DNA from: Alisma plantago-aquatica | Taxonomy: Eukaryota > Streptophyta > Magnoliopsida > Alismatales > Alismataceae | Direction of reading: 5' to 3' | DNA length: 64,000 nucleotides | Assembly (NCBI GenBank): GCA_963693085.1 | Contig: OY856410.1 | Coordinates: 1,334,425,804-1,334,489,803, forward strand | Shown here: positions 48,953 through 63,268 of the stretch, piece by piece | Layout: each line of letters starts with the position of its first letter | How positions within the stretch are numbered: position 1 is the first letter of the stretch | Program-made: the position numbers and the translations under genes | The notes under the pieces: generated by a model | Database searches by the model: none | What the model saw: only the letters and a program-made list of their open reading frames with translations | What the model was told of the DNA's origin: nothing

Positions 48953-51078
48953 TCCTTCCTTTAAAGAAATTTCGTCCTCAAAGTTATTCCAAGATCATAG
49001 TCAAAAGTCAAAGTGCACACTCATCATGCCTAGGTATCCTACCATGGTTGTCACGAAAATCCCCACAATGGAATGCACACTAGGTTATCATTATCAAGGG
49101 TGTACTCGTCTCGATCATATACATATTACTTAGTGTTCCCTCATAACATGGAATCATCATGGCATTAGTGTTTACCCTGCCCTTAATATCCCTACATTAT
49201 GGTTCATGGTCATATCTTCATACGAGACAAAGGTGTATCATCAAAATTTATGTTAATAGTTCCTCAAGCGAACATGCTCATCATTAATACCTTCAAATAA
49301 AATTATCATTAAACAAATATATTTCATCATCATACTAGATTTCATGCATGTTTTAGGTTTCCCCAACAATTCTACCAACTCTAATCAATTATGCTCATTA
49401 TTTTATTTTTTTGGATATGAAATTAATTTTTTTATTCATTATGCTTATTTGAGTTATGTCTCCTAAGACAATTGTCATGTCAAGTTGATCATTTTTTTGG
49501 GGTGCAAGATTAGGCATGTTACCCCTTATTATCCATGCTAAGATCTTATGACATCATCATATCAATTTCATGATTTCAAGGATACATTTTTATGTATAGT
49601 ATGATTTCATACTAGGTCTAGCTTATGAGAGTGGCTATTACACATTTATCAAAATTTGAACTTAAGTGAGATTTGTTTCATGTATCGAGCATCATTCGAA
49701 GAACAACATTATCATCAACGTCGAGGTTTTGTAACTTTCTCACTTGTATCAAGAAAGATCTCCACAAGCTCAAGCCACTCAAGCTAAGACATATATATGT
49801 CCAACTAGACATGCTAACCACAACCGTCTACCCATCACAAAATTTTCTACCCATCTTTCAAGAAACACAAATAACCACTAGATTCCTTTATATACAACTA
49901 CTAACCTGAGTATGAGGCTTATCATGGATATCACACATCATGTACATCATCTTAGGGTCTTGGGACATCTCCCTCACCTATATAGAAAGCATCAAAATTT
50001 CAATTTCCTCTATCTCTAGGGTTTTATATTTTCATAGGAAATCTAGGGTTCGACATTTTCAAGGAAACCACACACTAGGTCACTCAACTCATATACTTAG
50101 AAGTATTCTAGCTAGGGACTCATCATCAAGTATTTCATCATTCCAATTTTTCAACATTTCAAATATTGTGGAGTTTAGGTCTCTAACCTTCTCCTGAGGT
50201 GGGTCGACTCATATCAATAGGTCACCCTATTCATATGTCCAATGCTATAGGTCCTCCTTTGTAAAGAGATTGAGGGCCATGTTGGTCTCAAACTATATGT
50301 CACATATCGTATCTCAACACGCACAAGACTAGGTACAAGCAAACATGCCAACCCACTAGCTATGTTTTGCACATCAACCCAGTCATATGTATCAACAAGG
50401 TGCTAGGTCTAGCTAGGGATGCATGGTCAAACTCATTTTATATCATCAAACTACTTGGCCCTTTCAAGGACAAACTTGGGTCTTATCAACATCAACATCA
50501 TCAACAATATCATCATCATCATCTTAGGTTATCTAGGTTACTTACTGGCCTAACCTATATCTTGTCTCTAGACAACTCTAGAGACTATTACTATCATCTA
50601 AACTCTCTCATCTAGACTTGATGTTACATCTCTTTCTCCTAGGTTGCATGGAAACTCACTACCTTTCTGCGTGTGGTAACATTTTTCATATGTACATATA
50701 ATAATACTTGAAATATGTTTTCTCCAAAATTTAAACAGGCGATGAAAACCACCATACTCCATCTGATTAAAACCAAAACCAAAACGAGTTACCACACTCA
50801 TTAGGCAGTCTAGTATCATGACACCTAGAGAACTAGCAAGAACATGGTACACACTTGTGTAGACATCCTTAACACATGTCGCGAATCATGTCAAGGGAGG
50901 TAATTTACACAAGTGTACACCTAGTTCTAGAACATCTAGGTTCTAACCTAGAGGCTAAGTCAACCTAATCCACAAGGATATTTCATTAAGTTTCTAGGGT
51001 TGAGATGTAAGGTGAGTTTAGTTTGTGTTTCATGTGAGCAATGTTTGGTATAGTTATTGTTCATTCTCTCATACCATC
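48953..51078 (-). mobile_element. Internal region c of the derivative
   Basis: About 2.1 kb, same content as 23842-25968, with no gag-pol motif. The primer-binding site has decayed to TCTCATACCA near 51067. Confidence 0.83.
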
Positions 51079-53806
51079 TATCAGGAAACCGAAATCCCAG
51101 TCCCATGAACCAAACGGATATCAAAGGCGACAGGCGGAAGCATAAAGATTAGCACACATGAACAGATAACAAGATATAGGCACCAACATAATCTCAACAA
51201 TCAATAAGATATATTAAGCAACATTATTATATTACACCATTTGAATTTCATGTTCAAGAGTCACTTTGTACAAGTCTTCTCATGTATACTATATCTGGTT
51301 CTTACAATAAGTACACCTAAAATAGCTCACCAAGCCCATCATCTTTCTAGCCATCTCTAAACCTAAAAACAACATACGAGAAAAGGGTCAAGACACGAGG
51401 TGCTAAGTATAGGGCAGAAAGATACATATATGTATAAGATGTGCATAATTTGTAAAGATTTCAAGATGAAAGGAACAATAATAAACATGTTAACTATTTA
51501 ACAAAGAAACCATGTTTCATGTCATTTCACTCCATTATATCAACAATATTAAGCATGTTTAAGGCCTTTGACCATCTTCCCGTCGGAAGGGTCCGTAAGG
51601 GTTACAAAATTAGCTAACCCTTTTATACAAGAGGGACCTCAAGGCCATAGCCAAGAGATAACCCTTTATCAACAATATTATAATGGAGTTTTGTATATAT
51701 ATGTGTTCAAGTTATAAAACTCACGAGGCAAACATCGAGTAAGACATAGAAATACTACATGGCAATATTGGACAAGTGAACATACAAGCATACAATACAT
51801 ATCATTTCAAACAAGAAGTTAGTCATATAACTAGATAAGGCCCATACCTGATTTAGATATTTCATAACCTAAAATATCCTTCACCATCTAGCCACATGCC
51901 AAACCTGATTAACAACAAGATTACATATATGCATTAGATTCTCATCATTAACCCTATGTATCTTCATTTTAGGATTTTGGCCAAGTTGGGTTCAAGGTTG
52001 GTTATTAGTACAATAGATGATCTCATATTGATTTAGGGTCCATCAAAATAGTTTGGTTCAAGTTCATATCATTATGACGTTCCATGCTCTTTCTAGAATC
52101 ATAACAAGGTTTAAGGCATTTACATGCATTTTAGGGTCAAAAGATTCACAATAGAGCACCCTATATCATGATTCATCAAGTCAAGAGGTCCAGACCTAAA
52201 GATGATTTAGATCAACAACATTAATTTATCAGAGACACAAAATGAGATTAGGTGGTTATCCATTTGCAGTAAGAATAGCAATCTAGGACAAAGTTCATCA
52301 TTAACGTTCAAACTAGGCACATATGTACAAAAATGAGTCATTTATGAGCAATAGGGGTGATTAGGGATCCCATGTAGTTCCAGGTGCACAACATTTATTG
52401 ATCTAATGAGAAAGAGGGTACAAGTGTACTAAAGATTCAAGATTTATCATAAATATGCATTATATTTGTCAACATAGTCAAAGATCCTATTTTTAGCAAA
52501 AATAGGAGAACAAACGAAGGATTTAGAGTCTAAAACCTAGTCCACATTTTAGATCTCGTTGAGCTGATGATTTTCACTAAATTTGACCCAAGGGTTGCAA
52601 AGTTATCATATTTCAAAGAATTGATCTTGAAAAGGGGGTCTGTACCTTATTTTAGCTAGGTTTTGGTATGTTCATTGATTGGCATTGGCTTCCCATGGAT
52701 GCTGGACCTCTGGACTGGCTGCTTCAAGCCCAAGTGACGTGTTCCCCCTTGGCACTTCAATTCATCGGGACCCCTATTTGGAACAGAGAAGAAATAGGGG
52801 AGTCATCCCCTCCCCACCATGTTAACGAACCCCACCTGGAGCTCGACCTCGACGCCCAACTGTCTGGGACGATGGTGGCGGTGGCCCACGTGCAACATCT
52901 CTTGGGGGTGGGAGGTAGAGAGAAGGAAATAGACTCCCTAGTGTCGATTATCTCTACCCCAGTTGTATCCATGGCAAGCAGAAGAGAAGTGGCTGGTGCA
53001 ACCACTATGGTCACTTCCCGAGCTTCCAAGGCTTGCGAACCCGACATCGTCTACTGTTCTTTGTGAGGTGAGGGGCGGCAGCGCCCTTCCCCTTGGCTTT
53101 GGCGTGGGCAATGGTAGGAAGAAAAGGAGATGTTTCTTGGGAGGCGACAACAAAAAAAATTGGGAGGGAGACCCTTCCAGATCATGTTGGCGGCTAGATT
53201 AAAACTAGGAAAATGAAAAAAGGCCACAAGCGAGGGTATAAAAGGGACAAGAGGTTAGGGTTTTGGGGTCCTAATCACCGTCTCATGGACACCTTCCCGA
53301 TCTGGCAAGTCTGAGGAGGAAGAGTTTGTTCGTGTATTTTCCTTTCCAAACTAGAATGGAAAGGAGTTGGAGACAGCCAGGCTATTGGGCAACACACTGG
53401 TTGGGCCCGTGGATGGGTAGGCCCAACAATCTAAGTCCACTATGAAAGAGACATAAAAAATAAAGCAATTTCAACCTAGCATAACTAGCACATCGAAGGT
53501 CCATTTGGGGTGAATATTCCATTGTTGGATCTGAAATTGAGCCCACTACAACATGGTACATGTTGTAAAGCCAAAAGATTATGTTGATGAGCTTCAAAAT
53601 ATCTAGAAAAGATGGTGATATGAAAAATAATGGTATTTAGTTCAAAAGTACAAATTGATGTCACATTTAGCAAAATTGAATATTGATGTGACTAATATGG
53701 AGTTTCCCAACCATCAAACCATGAAATTTAAATTGAATTGAGTAAGAGGTCAAATGATGAGAGAGAAAGGGTACAAGTTAGGAGAGATAATATCCAGGTA
53801 ATCACA
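51079..53806 (-). repeat. LTR copy d
   Basis: 2728 bp, uninterrupted. The minus-strand start has decayed (plus end GTAATCACA). The empty site GATGAAAGGAACAATAAT near 51466 shows the state of the LTR without the Athila insertion. Confidence 0.88.
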
Positions 53807-55933
53807 TCCTTCATTCAAAGAAATTTCATCCTCAAAATTATTCTAAGATCATAGTCGAAAGTCAAAGTGCATACTCATCATGCCTAGGTATCCTACCATG
53901 GTTGTCACAGAAATCCCCACAATGGAATGCACACTAGGTTATCATTATCAAGGGTGTACTCATCTCGATCATATACATATTACTCAGTGTTCCCTTATAA
54001 CATGGAATCATCCTGGCATTAGTATTTACCCAACCTTTAATATCCCTACATTATGGTTCATGGTCATATCTTCATACGAGACAAAGGTGTATTATCAAAA
54101 TTTATGTTAATAGTTCCTCAAGCGAACATGCTCATCATCAATACCTTCAAATAAAAGTATCATTAAACAAATATTTTTCATCATCATACTGGATTTCATG
54201 CATGTTTTAGGTTTCCCCAAAAATTCTACCAACTCTAATCAATTATGCTCATTATTTTATTTTTTTGGATCTGAAATTAAACAATTTATTCATTATGCTT
54301 ATTTGAGTTATGTCCCCCAAGACAATTGTCATGTCAAGTTGATCATTTTTTTTGGGGTGCGAGATTAGGCATGTTACCCCTTATTATTCATGCTAAGATC
54401 TTATGACATCATCATATCAATTTCATGATTTCAAGGATACATTTTTATGTATAGTATGATTTCATACTAGGTCTAGCTTATGAGAGTGGCTATTGCACAT
54501 TTATCAAATTTTGAACTTAAGTGAGATTTTTTTCATGTATCAAGCATCATTCGAAGAACAACATTTTCATCAATGTTGATGTTTTGTAACTTTATCACTT
54601 GTATCAAGAAAGATCTCCACTAGCTCAAGCCACTCAAGCTAAGAAATATATATGTCCAACTAGACATGCTAACCACAACCATCTACCCATAAACAAATTT
54701 TCTACCCATCTTTCAAGAAACAAGGATAACCACTAGATTCCTTTATATACAACTACTAACATGAGTATGAGGCTTATCATGGATATCACACATCATGTAC
54801 ATCATCTTAGGGTCCTGGGACATCTCCCTCACCTATATAGCAAGCATCAAATTTTCAATTTCCTCTTTCTGTAGGGTTAGATATTTTCAAAGGAAATCTA
54901 GGGTTTGACATTTTCAAGGAAATTACACACTAGGACACTCAACTCATATACTTAGAAGTATTCTAGTTGGGGACTCGTCATCAAGTATTTCATTATTCCT
55001 ATTTTTCAACATTTTAAATATTTTGGAGGTTAGGTCTCTAACCTTCTCCCGAGGTGGGTCGACTCATATCAATAGGTCACCCGATTCATATGTCCCATGC
55101 TATAGGTCCTCCTTTGTAAAGAGATTGATGCCCATGTTGGTCTAAAACTATATGTCACATATCATATCTCAACACACACAAGACTAGGTACAAGCAAACA
55201 TGCCAACCCACTAGCTATGTTTAGCACATCAACCCAGTCATATGTATCAACAAGGTGCTAGGTCTAGCTAGGGCTGCATAGTCAAACTCATTTCATATCA
55301 TCAAACTACTTGGCCCTCTCAAGGACAAACTTGGGTCTTATCAACATCAACATCATCAACAATATCATCATCATCATCTTTGGTTATCTAGGTTACTCAC
55401 TTGCCTAGCCTATATCATGGCTTTAGACAACTCTAGAGACTATCACTATTATCTAAACTCTCTCATATAGACTTGATGTTACATTTCTTTCTCCTAGGTT
55501 GCATGGAAACTCACTACCTTTTTGTGTGTGGTAACATTTTTCATATGTACATATAATAATACTTGAAATATGTTTTCTCCAACATTTAAATAGGCGATGA
55601 AAACCACCATACTCCATCCGAATAAAACCAAAACCAAAATGAGTTACCACACTCATTAGGCAGTCTAGTATCATGACACCTAGAGAACTAGCAAGAACAT
55701 GGTGCACGCTTGTGTAGACATCCTAAGCACATGTCACAAATCATGTCAAGGGAGGTAATTTACACAAGTCTATACCTAGTTCTAGAACATCTAGGTTCTA
55801 ACCTAGAGGCTAAGTCAACCTAATCCACAAAGATATTTCATTAAGTTTCTAGGGTTTAGATGTAAGGTGAGTTTTATTTGTGTTTCATGTGAGCAATGTT
55901 TGGTGCAGTTATTATTCATGCTCTGATACCATT
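53807..55933 (-). mobile_element. Internal region d of the derivative
   Basis: Same interior as the other copies. The primer-binding site is intact here as GCTCTGATACCA (about 55920-55931), the reverse complement of the initiator Met site. Confidence 0.84.
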
Positions 55934-57022
55934 TGTCAGAGAACCAGAATCCCAGTCCCATGAACCAAATGGATATCAAAGGTGACACGTGGAAGCGTAA
56001 AACTTAGAACACATGAATAGATAAAAAGATAAATGCACCAACATAATATCAACAATCAACAAGATATATTAAGCAACATTATTATATTACACGATTTGAA
56101 TTACATATTCATGAGTCACTTTGTACAAGTCTGATTATGTATACTATATCTAGATCTTACAATAAGTAAACCTAACATACCTCACCAAGCCCATCATCTT
56201 TCTAGCCATCTCTGAACCTAAAAACAACATACGAGAAAAGGGTCAACACACTAGGTGTTGAGTACGGGGCAGAAAGATACATATATGTATAAGCTTTGCA
56301 TAATTTGAAAAGATTTCAAGATGAAACGAGCAATAATAAACATGTTAACTATTTAACAAAATGTGAAACCATGTTTTATGTCATTTCACTCCATTATATC
56401 AACAATATCAAGCATGTTTCATGCCTTTGTCCATCTTCCCATCTGAATGGTCTGTAAGTGAAACAAAATTAGCTAACCCTTTTATAAAAGAGGGACCTCA
56501 AGGCCATAGCCAAGAGCTAACCATTTATCAACAATATTATAATGGAGTTTTGTATATATATGTGTTCAAGTTATAAAACTGATGAGGCAAACATTGAGTA
56601 AGACATAGAAATACTACATGGCAATATTGGGCAAGTAAACACACAAGCATACAATACATATCATTTCAAACAAGAAATCTAGTCATATAACTAGATAAAG
56701 CCCGTACCTAATTCATAAATTTCATAACCTAACATATACTTCACCATCTAGCCACATGCCAAACCCGATTAACAACAAGATTATATATATGCATTAGATT
56801 CTCATCATTAACCCTAATTATCTTAATTTAAGGATTTTGGCCAAGTTGGGTTCAAGGTTGGTTATTAGTACAACAGATAATCTCATATTGATTTAGGTTC
56901 CATCATAAGAGTGTGGTTCAAGTTCCATATCATTATGACGTTCCATGCTCTTTCTATAATCATAACAATGTTTAAGGCATTTACATGCATTCTAGGGTCA
57001 AAAGACTCACAATAGAGCACCT
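55934..57022 (-). repeat. LTR copy e (partial), cut by the next element
   Basis: Matches the first 1.1 kb of LTR a. It is broken at GAGCACC by the LTR starting at 57023. GCACC at 57018-57022 is the likely left target copy; its partner lies off window. Confidence 0.86.
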
Positions 57023-58218
57023 GTTACAACCTCAATTTTGCATAATTGAATTGTAAAGATTTTGTGAATATGGACTTAATTGGAAAGGTTGTATGCTTTG
57101 CTTCAAAAGAGGGATTTATTTGCAAATCTCCCTTTTGATAGGAATTTCGTAATTTCTATTATTAGATTAATCCAATAATGGATATGAAAGAGAAGAAAAT
57201 AAGAAAAGTCCAAATAAAAAGGAAAAGATACAAGATAATGGATATTAAGAAAAGTAATTATGAGAAATACATAGAAATCTCTAGAAAGTGGAATTAATGG
57301 CCACAATTAACTAAATTTCGTTTCTATGTGATTTCTAATAAAAGAAATATGAAAAGAAGAAAAAGGAAATGAAAGATAAAAAGAAATCCTTGAAAAGAAA
57401 TATCTTAATTAAAGAAATAAGTAAGATAATGAAAAATGAAGAATGTAGATGAATCTATAAGGATAATAAGTATCCTTCAAAAAGGATTTCGAAATCTTAG
57501 GATTTCTTGGGTTCCAAGTTGCAAAGATAATGCAACAAGAAAGAGAAAAGATCAATTAAATATTGCTTTATCAAAGGAAATATGAGAAAATAATATCATT
57601 ACAAGAAATATGTGGATAATTGGATAATGGATCCATCTTCGAAAAGATTTTGTGTTCACATGGTTTCTGATGGTAAAAGGTATCAAAATAAATAAAATAA
57701 AAGATTAAGAGAGAGAAAATATGATTAAAATATGTCTTATTGAAAGATAACTTGTACATGAAGATAATGCCCTTTTCCTTTGGAATTTGGGACTCAATTT
57801 TAGTGTACGAGTAGATAAAGTCTTTATAGATTTTCCCTTAAAATTTTGTATTAATTGGACAAACGGATTGGGAGATATGATTTTTCTAAATATTCTTAAA
57901 GTGGGAGGAGTCACTTTAAATGTCACGAATTTTCAATATTAGGCTATATTCTTTGTTCTTGGTGCATAGATGATAGCCGTGGATCAAGGATCTGATGACG
58001 GCTACACTCCAATGAAGAACAGGAAAAGTAGACATGGATATGGGAATTTTGGGGCCAGATTCCTTATTGGTCAAGGATCCAACACCTATGGGAAACTTTC
58101 CCATTGCGTTTAGAAACCCAATCCGAGTAGGACAATCCCCATATGGACCTAGTTCGTGAAGGATAGTGGGTTTCCCTAATTCTCAGGGCTCACATTAGAT
58201 CCTTTCGGGACCGATTAG

Positions 58219-58226
58219 TATATAAG
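58219..58226 (+). promoter_or_regulatory. TATA box of LTR
   Basis: TATATAAG about 1.2 kb into the LTR, followed by a G run. Confidence 0.6.
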
Positions 58227-59644
58227 GGGGGTTTGAGTACCCTCTGAGAATTCATAAATGTTTGCACGATGCTTCCGAAACACCCAACCCTTCTCCCTTC
58301 TTCCAGGTCAGCGCGAAGACTCACCACTAGAGCAGGTTCCGCGGAGGAGACAACTCCTTGTCGTATGCTAGTTTTGGACCATCACCAATCGAGCTTGTAT
58401 CCCCAATGAGTTCGGTGGGTGGAGGCGGAGCTACCGGTGCCTTTGCCCTCTGATCAGAGGCCTAGAAGCTTGGAGTCAACCCTCGTGTTGACTCGACAGA
58501 TAACTAGGCTCGCGAACCAGGTGACGGGAGGTTGAAGGCTATTCTGTGGCTTTTTACAACTCTACACCCGATGAATGTGAAGGAGACCAGAGGAAAAAAA
58601 GTATAATCACAGGTCCAAAGACCTTTTCTCACATGAGAGCGTGCGAGTGAGGAGGCGAGGTCCGGTTCACTGGACCCTGACCCAGTGTGGAAAAGGATAA
58701 AGCAAGCCACCAGGCTAATGTGGCGGCGTCCCATTGGACGAGAGGTAAATTGTTTTCAAAAATCGTAGTAAAAGATTGGTAACTCTGTTTAAGACAAGTA
58801 AAATATGAAAATTGATCAAGAGAATGAGAGGAATCCAATAAAAATGATATTAAATCTTGATTCCATTCCTAATTGCAAAAGTACATTAAGTTGATAAAAA
58901 GTGCATTAAAGTTAGGTTAAAAATCCTAATTGAGATTAATGGTTGAGTCTATGATGCTTAATTGGTTAAATTGAGTAATAGTAACCTATTGAATGATAAT
59001 GATAGATTTGAATCTGATATAGATGAGTAATTGCACGTTTTAGGGTTTTAAACCAAGTATGTATGATAATGCATCTAGAAACCCTAATTTAGGGTAAAAG
59101 AAGAGATGATTATGTCTAATCGAAATACATGGAAATATGTGGATAATTGTCGATCCTAAGCCTGTTAGGAGAGACAGGACATGATAATTAGGGTTTATAA
59201 GTAGTTTTTCTTAATTAGGGTTTGTAACAATAAAAGTGATGGCAAAACCCTAATTGCAAGTGAAACGCTAAAAAGAAGTAGAAACCCTAAGGAACAAGTT
59301 AGGCTGGATAGATATTGATAACATGAGTAATAAAAGGAAATTGTATGATTATTTCAAGATCTTGTTGTATGTGCTTGCTTGCTTGGATTTGTTACTTGCA
59401 TGGAATATTTCTATCTGAAATCAATAGAATAGGTATGTGGTTAATTATGGTTAATCGCATTAGTTTTTCGAAGGTTTTCTGGATGATTCATCACATTGAA
59501 TGCAACCTATCAGTTTGGATGTTCATACTTGCAAATCATAAAGTCACTATGATTATCACAATAATAGTATACGTGTGTATTCTCACACCTACATGGCACC
59601 CTAATGGATGATGCAAAAAGGTCAAGCCCAAGAGGGAAGACCCA

Positions 59645-59775
59645 TGGGCACCATGAGTGGTGACCCTAGGCACCAAGCTCAAGATGGAGAAGGTGGCCTA
59701 TGATATTGCATGACTAAAGGGCACCATGAAGGGTGACCCCAGTCACCAAGCTCAGGATTGAGAAGGTGGCCTTAA
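59645..59775. repeat. Tandem duplication of about 74 bp in LTR
   Basis: GGGCACCATGA...GGTGACCC...CACCAAGCTCA appears twice with small differences (from 59645 and 59719). Confidence 0.85.
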
Positions 59776-59955
59776 GTCAATGGTAAAAGAGAAACCCAAA
59801 AGGGGGTATGCCAGGGTTAGGGCAAAAGTAGTGGAGAATGTCACACTGAAAGCATAATTTGGCTTATTAATTAACTTGATTGTGATATTTAGATTGTTAG
59901 CCATATTTGCAAAATTTTGGTTGTCCCAACATACCGACGTATTCCATTATGTTGA

Positions 59956-59974
59956 CCGACATTTTGTTTGTCGG
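59956..59974. repeat. CCGACA-N7-TGTCGG dyad
   Basis: Single inverted repeat with 6-base arms and a 7-base spacer, near the 3' end of the LTR. Its spacing equals that of the copia dyads. Confidence 0.7.
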
Positions 59975-60273
59975 CATTTTTGGTACAAGTTTGAAAAGGA
60001 AAAATAGTAAAGTGGCATATGTGGAATTAAATAAGAATTAAAGTACAAAGGAGGATTAGTTAGAATAGACTCCTAATGTGGATAGAAGTAGATATCTCAT
60101 TTTTGAAAAAGGTATGCAAAATTTTATTTTATACCAGTTTTTAGTTTAGTCTGGTAAAATTTGATAATTGTTATTGATGATTTGTCGAACCTTTGATCCA
60201 GAAATTGGGATAATGGCTTTGACATCTTGTTCTCCCTTAATTGGGGGTTACCAGGAGGTGGGTTCGTTACATT

Positions 60274-60285
60274 TAGTATCAGAGC
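60274..60285 (+). promoter_or_regulatory. Primer-binding site, Met type, one mismatch
   Basis: TAGTATCAGAGC, two bases after the LTR. G-to-A at the second base of the canonical TGGTATCAGAGC. Confidence 0.8.
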
Positions 60286-62880
60286 ATCAATTCCTCATTT
60301 AATCTTTAATAATTATTAAATTTTACAAACTCTATAGAACCCAAGGGAGTTATTAGAGGATTTTCCGAAAGACAGAGGTGTCTAGAAAAGGATCACGTCT
60401 GGGGGCTGGAAATATTTTCCTCCGCACCGCTAGTCGAAATATGAGGACTCCAGGATTTGTGTGACTACCTAGCCAATGTCTCAGGATTTGATTCGAAATA
60501 AGATACCTTTAGGACTCTCATCTTGTTCATCCCTTCTCAACTCAAATGTTGTTAAGGATTATAAGGTTTAGGATTTTCTCTCTCTTCCTCACCCTCTTGA
60601 GGTCAGGGTATGTATAATAAGGTTAAGGAATCCTCCAAAAAAATAATAAAAAGCATGTAAATAAGATGTCATGGATATAAGCTTAATAGTTTAAGCGTAA
60701 ACTAAAGATAGTTGCATGCTTAGGTCGTATGACATGTGTTGTCATGCCCTAAGGAGATACCTGAGGTTAGACCTTCTTGTCAGGAGGATGAAGTAGAGAG
60801 TTGGTTTTAGAGGCAGAGATCTCCATTAAAGGTAGAGACATGGTACATCATCTGAGGATGATGCTAACCCTAACCCTTAGTGGTGGTTAGAGAGGGATGA
60901 CACGATGAGCTAGATGTCATGGTAGACCATGTGTGTGAGTGGGCATGCTTTTAGTTTGGATACCCATGACGATATGAGTCATGTGAGGTAGGATGACCTA
61001 GTACCTTTGGTGACCCAACCCTGTGAAGGGTCATGCATGGTAGAGTGAAGGATAGCTCCTTCACTGATGAGGTTAGTGATGACCATATAGAAACCCTATG
61101 GGCTTATATGAGCATGGAAAAGTTGCACCCGAATTACGTTAATAGGGCCGACAGTAGGCTAAAACCCTGGCCAGGAGAGTATGTTGGATAGCTTATGAGA
61201 TAAGCATAAAGAGTTATGGATAATCTTGGGTAAAGATAGGTTTCACTCATGTAGGTGTACGCTTGTGAGCTTGATCCACCTTTGAGAGAGGACCTCTAGT
61301 TGTAAGGTTGTTGTAGGGTTAAGCTCTAGAGAGAGAGAGAGAGAGTAGGGCCCGAGCTAGAAGGTTGGAAGTTTAGACTCCAGGTTAGGAGAAACCCTGA
61401 GAAGTTGGGGATGATGCGACCTATGTGGATGGTTGCGGTTGCCTCATGATCCCTGGAGGCTGATGGTATCTTGGTTTCCTTTAGAGGAACCAAACCCTAG
61501 AGAGAGGATGTGGCTGCTAGTACCTATGAGCCTATGGTATAGGTGTTTACCTTCTGAGATTGGAAGAAGAGTTCCTTATACCATGAAGATTTTTAGTAAC
61601 AAGTTGTGAGGCCTTATACCTAGTTGGTTGTCCTTGAGGAGGACTCCACTCTGAGGTGTTATTTGAGTGGAATGATAGTAGGATGTGGACGCTATACCTT
61701 GTACATGCCTGGTTCATGGTTAAAAGGTTGAGCATGCAGTTGGACATCAGAAAGGTGAACCTAGGGTTCCTAGACCTAAGAGGGGAAGTAGTGGTGCCTG
61801 GCGCACCTGATGCTCATGATGAGATTTGAGTTTCCATAGATCTGAGCATGGCACTCCTCATGTTTAGAGGAATGGGAACCCCTGAGATTAAGGTATGTTT
61901 GATGAACCCCTCACATCTAAATTGGTGACATGGGCATGTATGTTTTTGGTCCAATGTTGAGGAATGAGAAAAAGTATGACCTATCATGAAGACCTAGCAT
62001 GGTTTGGTAGGTGGTCTTCTTGTCGGCTACGTGTGTTGGTAGCTTGCTAGGGTCAAACATGCTCATGTGGATGTAAACCCTAGACATAGGGACGTTTGTG
62101 ACCTTTGTTATCAAGATGTAGTTTCCTCCCATCCTAGGAGAGGGACCCTTTTGTAGGGTGTTTATCAACTTTTTTTGGGTTTGAGGAAACCCTAAGAGGT
62201 CTCATAGGATCTTGAGAAGCTAAGTGGAGAATACATAGTATAAGAATGAACCTGTAGACCCATAGATGATTATCTCTAAGTGCATGTGGAAGTTTTACCA
62301 TGCAGGTAACCGGAATGGGGCTTGACTGAGGTAGATAGGTCACCATGAACCCTATGAAAGGACGTAAGTCAGACCATGAATGCTGAGAGAGATGATGGAT
62401 ACTTGGGTAAGGTTCTAAGTTGGACATGTACTATGTTAGAATCCTAAGTCTATCCTAGGGTCAGGTAGGGATAAGACCGATGGAAGTAGGAGTTACCTAA
62501 TTCCCTAGTTTCACATGACCATAGGGTTGTGAGGTAACAGTTATCATTGTCTGAGGGCCATGGGTTAGGAGAATGATCACCTTCATGATCTAATGGGACC
62601 CAAAGCGCAGATGAAGAGGGCACTCTCTAATGTATAAGGGAAGAGGGATGAGCCCAAAAGTGTTGGCACCCTACATACCTAGAGGATATGACCAAGGATG
62701 GTGTGTGGACCCAAGTGGGTTCGAGACCAGTTTTTCATGGAAGTAACCTGGATATTGAGATGTTCATGATATAGATGCATGTGAGGCACATATCAGTTTA
62801 AATTTGTAGGTGTACTAGAAATGTGGGATGTACCATCTCTACTCTTGGAATGGGAAGAACTATGTATTTGGACTGCAGCC
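60286..62880 (+). other. Unresolved interior of Tekay-like element 2
   Basis: About 2.6 kb that by position should hold gag and protease. No zinc knuckle, protease box or long frame is visible on either strand; short frames here look like chance. A GA microsatellite lies at 61327-61347. It is either heavily decayed or replaced by unrelated DNA. Confidence 0.5.
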
Positions 62881-63268
62881 AAATGCTTATTTCCTTTTGT
62901 TATGGGAGTAAGAGATAGAACAATACGCATGTCATACACCAAGGATAAAGATAATGTGAGTGGAAACATTGCTATGATGTATGAGGATGGAGATAATAAC
63001 GTACCCTTGTGAAGTGTGAGATGTGTGGATGTTTACAAACATCAAGAGAACTAAGGTAGTCATTTTATGAGGATGTTTTTATCATGAGCTATGTGGAATT
63101 TGTGAGTTATACAAGGTTGAGTTCGAAAACCAAGAAGATGAGCTATACGTTTTCTTGTTCAAGATAGACCTAAAGTCCGAGATGAGATGATAAGTGGAAT
63201 ACAAGGAGGTGTATGTCTTCACTATTACCTAGCACCTAAAGATGAAAGGTAGTAATGGATGCTCTGGT
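62881..63268 (+). pseudogene. RT and RNase H remnants of Tekay-like element 2
   Basis: A weak start of RT (FVMGVRDRTIRM, compare the usual FVKKKDGTIRM) is at about 62897. The palm with its FIDD box is not found. At 63149-63268 the end of RNase H is recognisable: FLFKIDLKSEMR, two stops, VEYKEVYVFTIT, then KVVMDAL, matching YLFSQKDL.MRQRRW and ANVVADAL of the family. So most of RT and RNase H is deleted or scrambled. The RT call is tentative; the RNase H call is firmer. Confidence 0.6.

Larger units (their letters stand above)
57023..60271 (+). repeat. Left LTR of Tekay-like element 2
   Basis: 3249 bp, starts TGTTACAACCTC and ends GTTCGTTACA, so the outer bases TGT.AC/GT.ACA are inverted. TATA box at 58219, a 74-bp duplication at 59645-59775 and a CCGACA-N7-TGTCGG dyad at 59956-59974. 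No gene seen. Confidence 0.85.

Noticed and set aside
50598..50852. 84-aa minus-strand frame conserved in three array copies
   Set aside because: Copies are recent duplicates, so shared openness carries little weight; no domain and no homologous gag motif.
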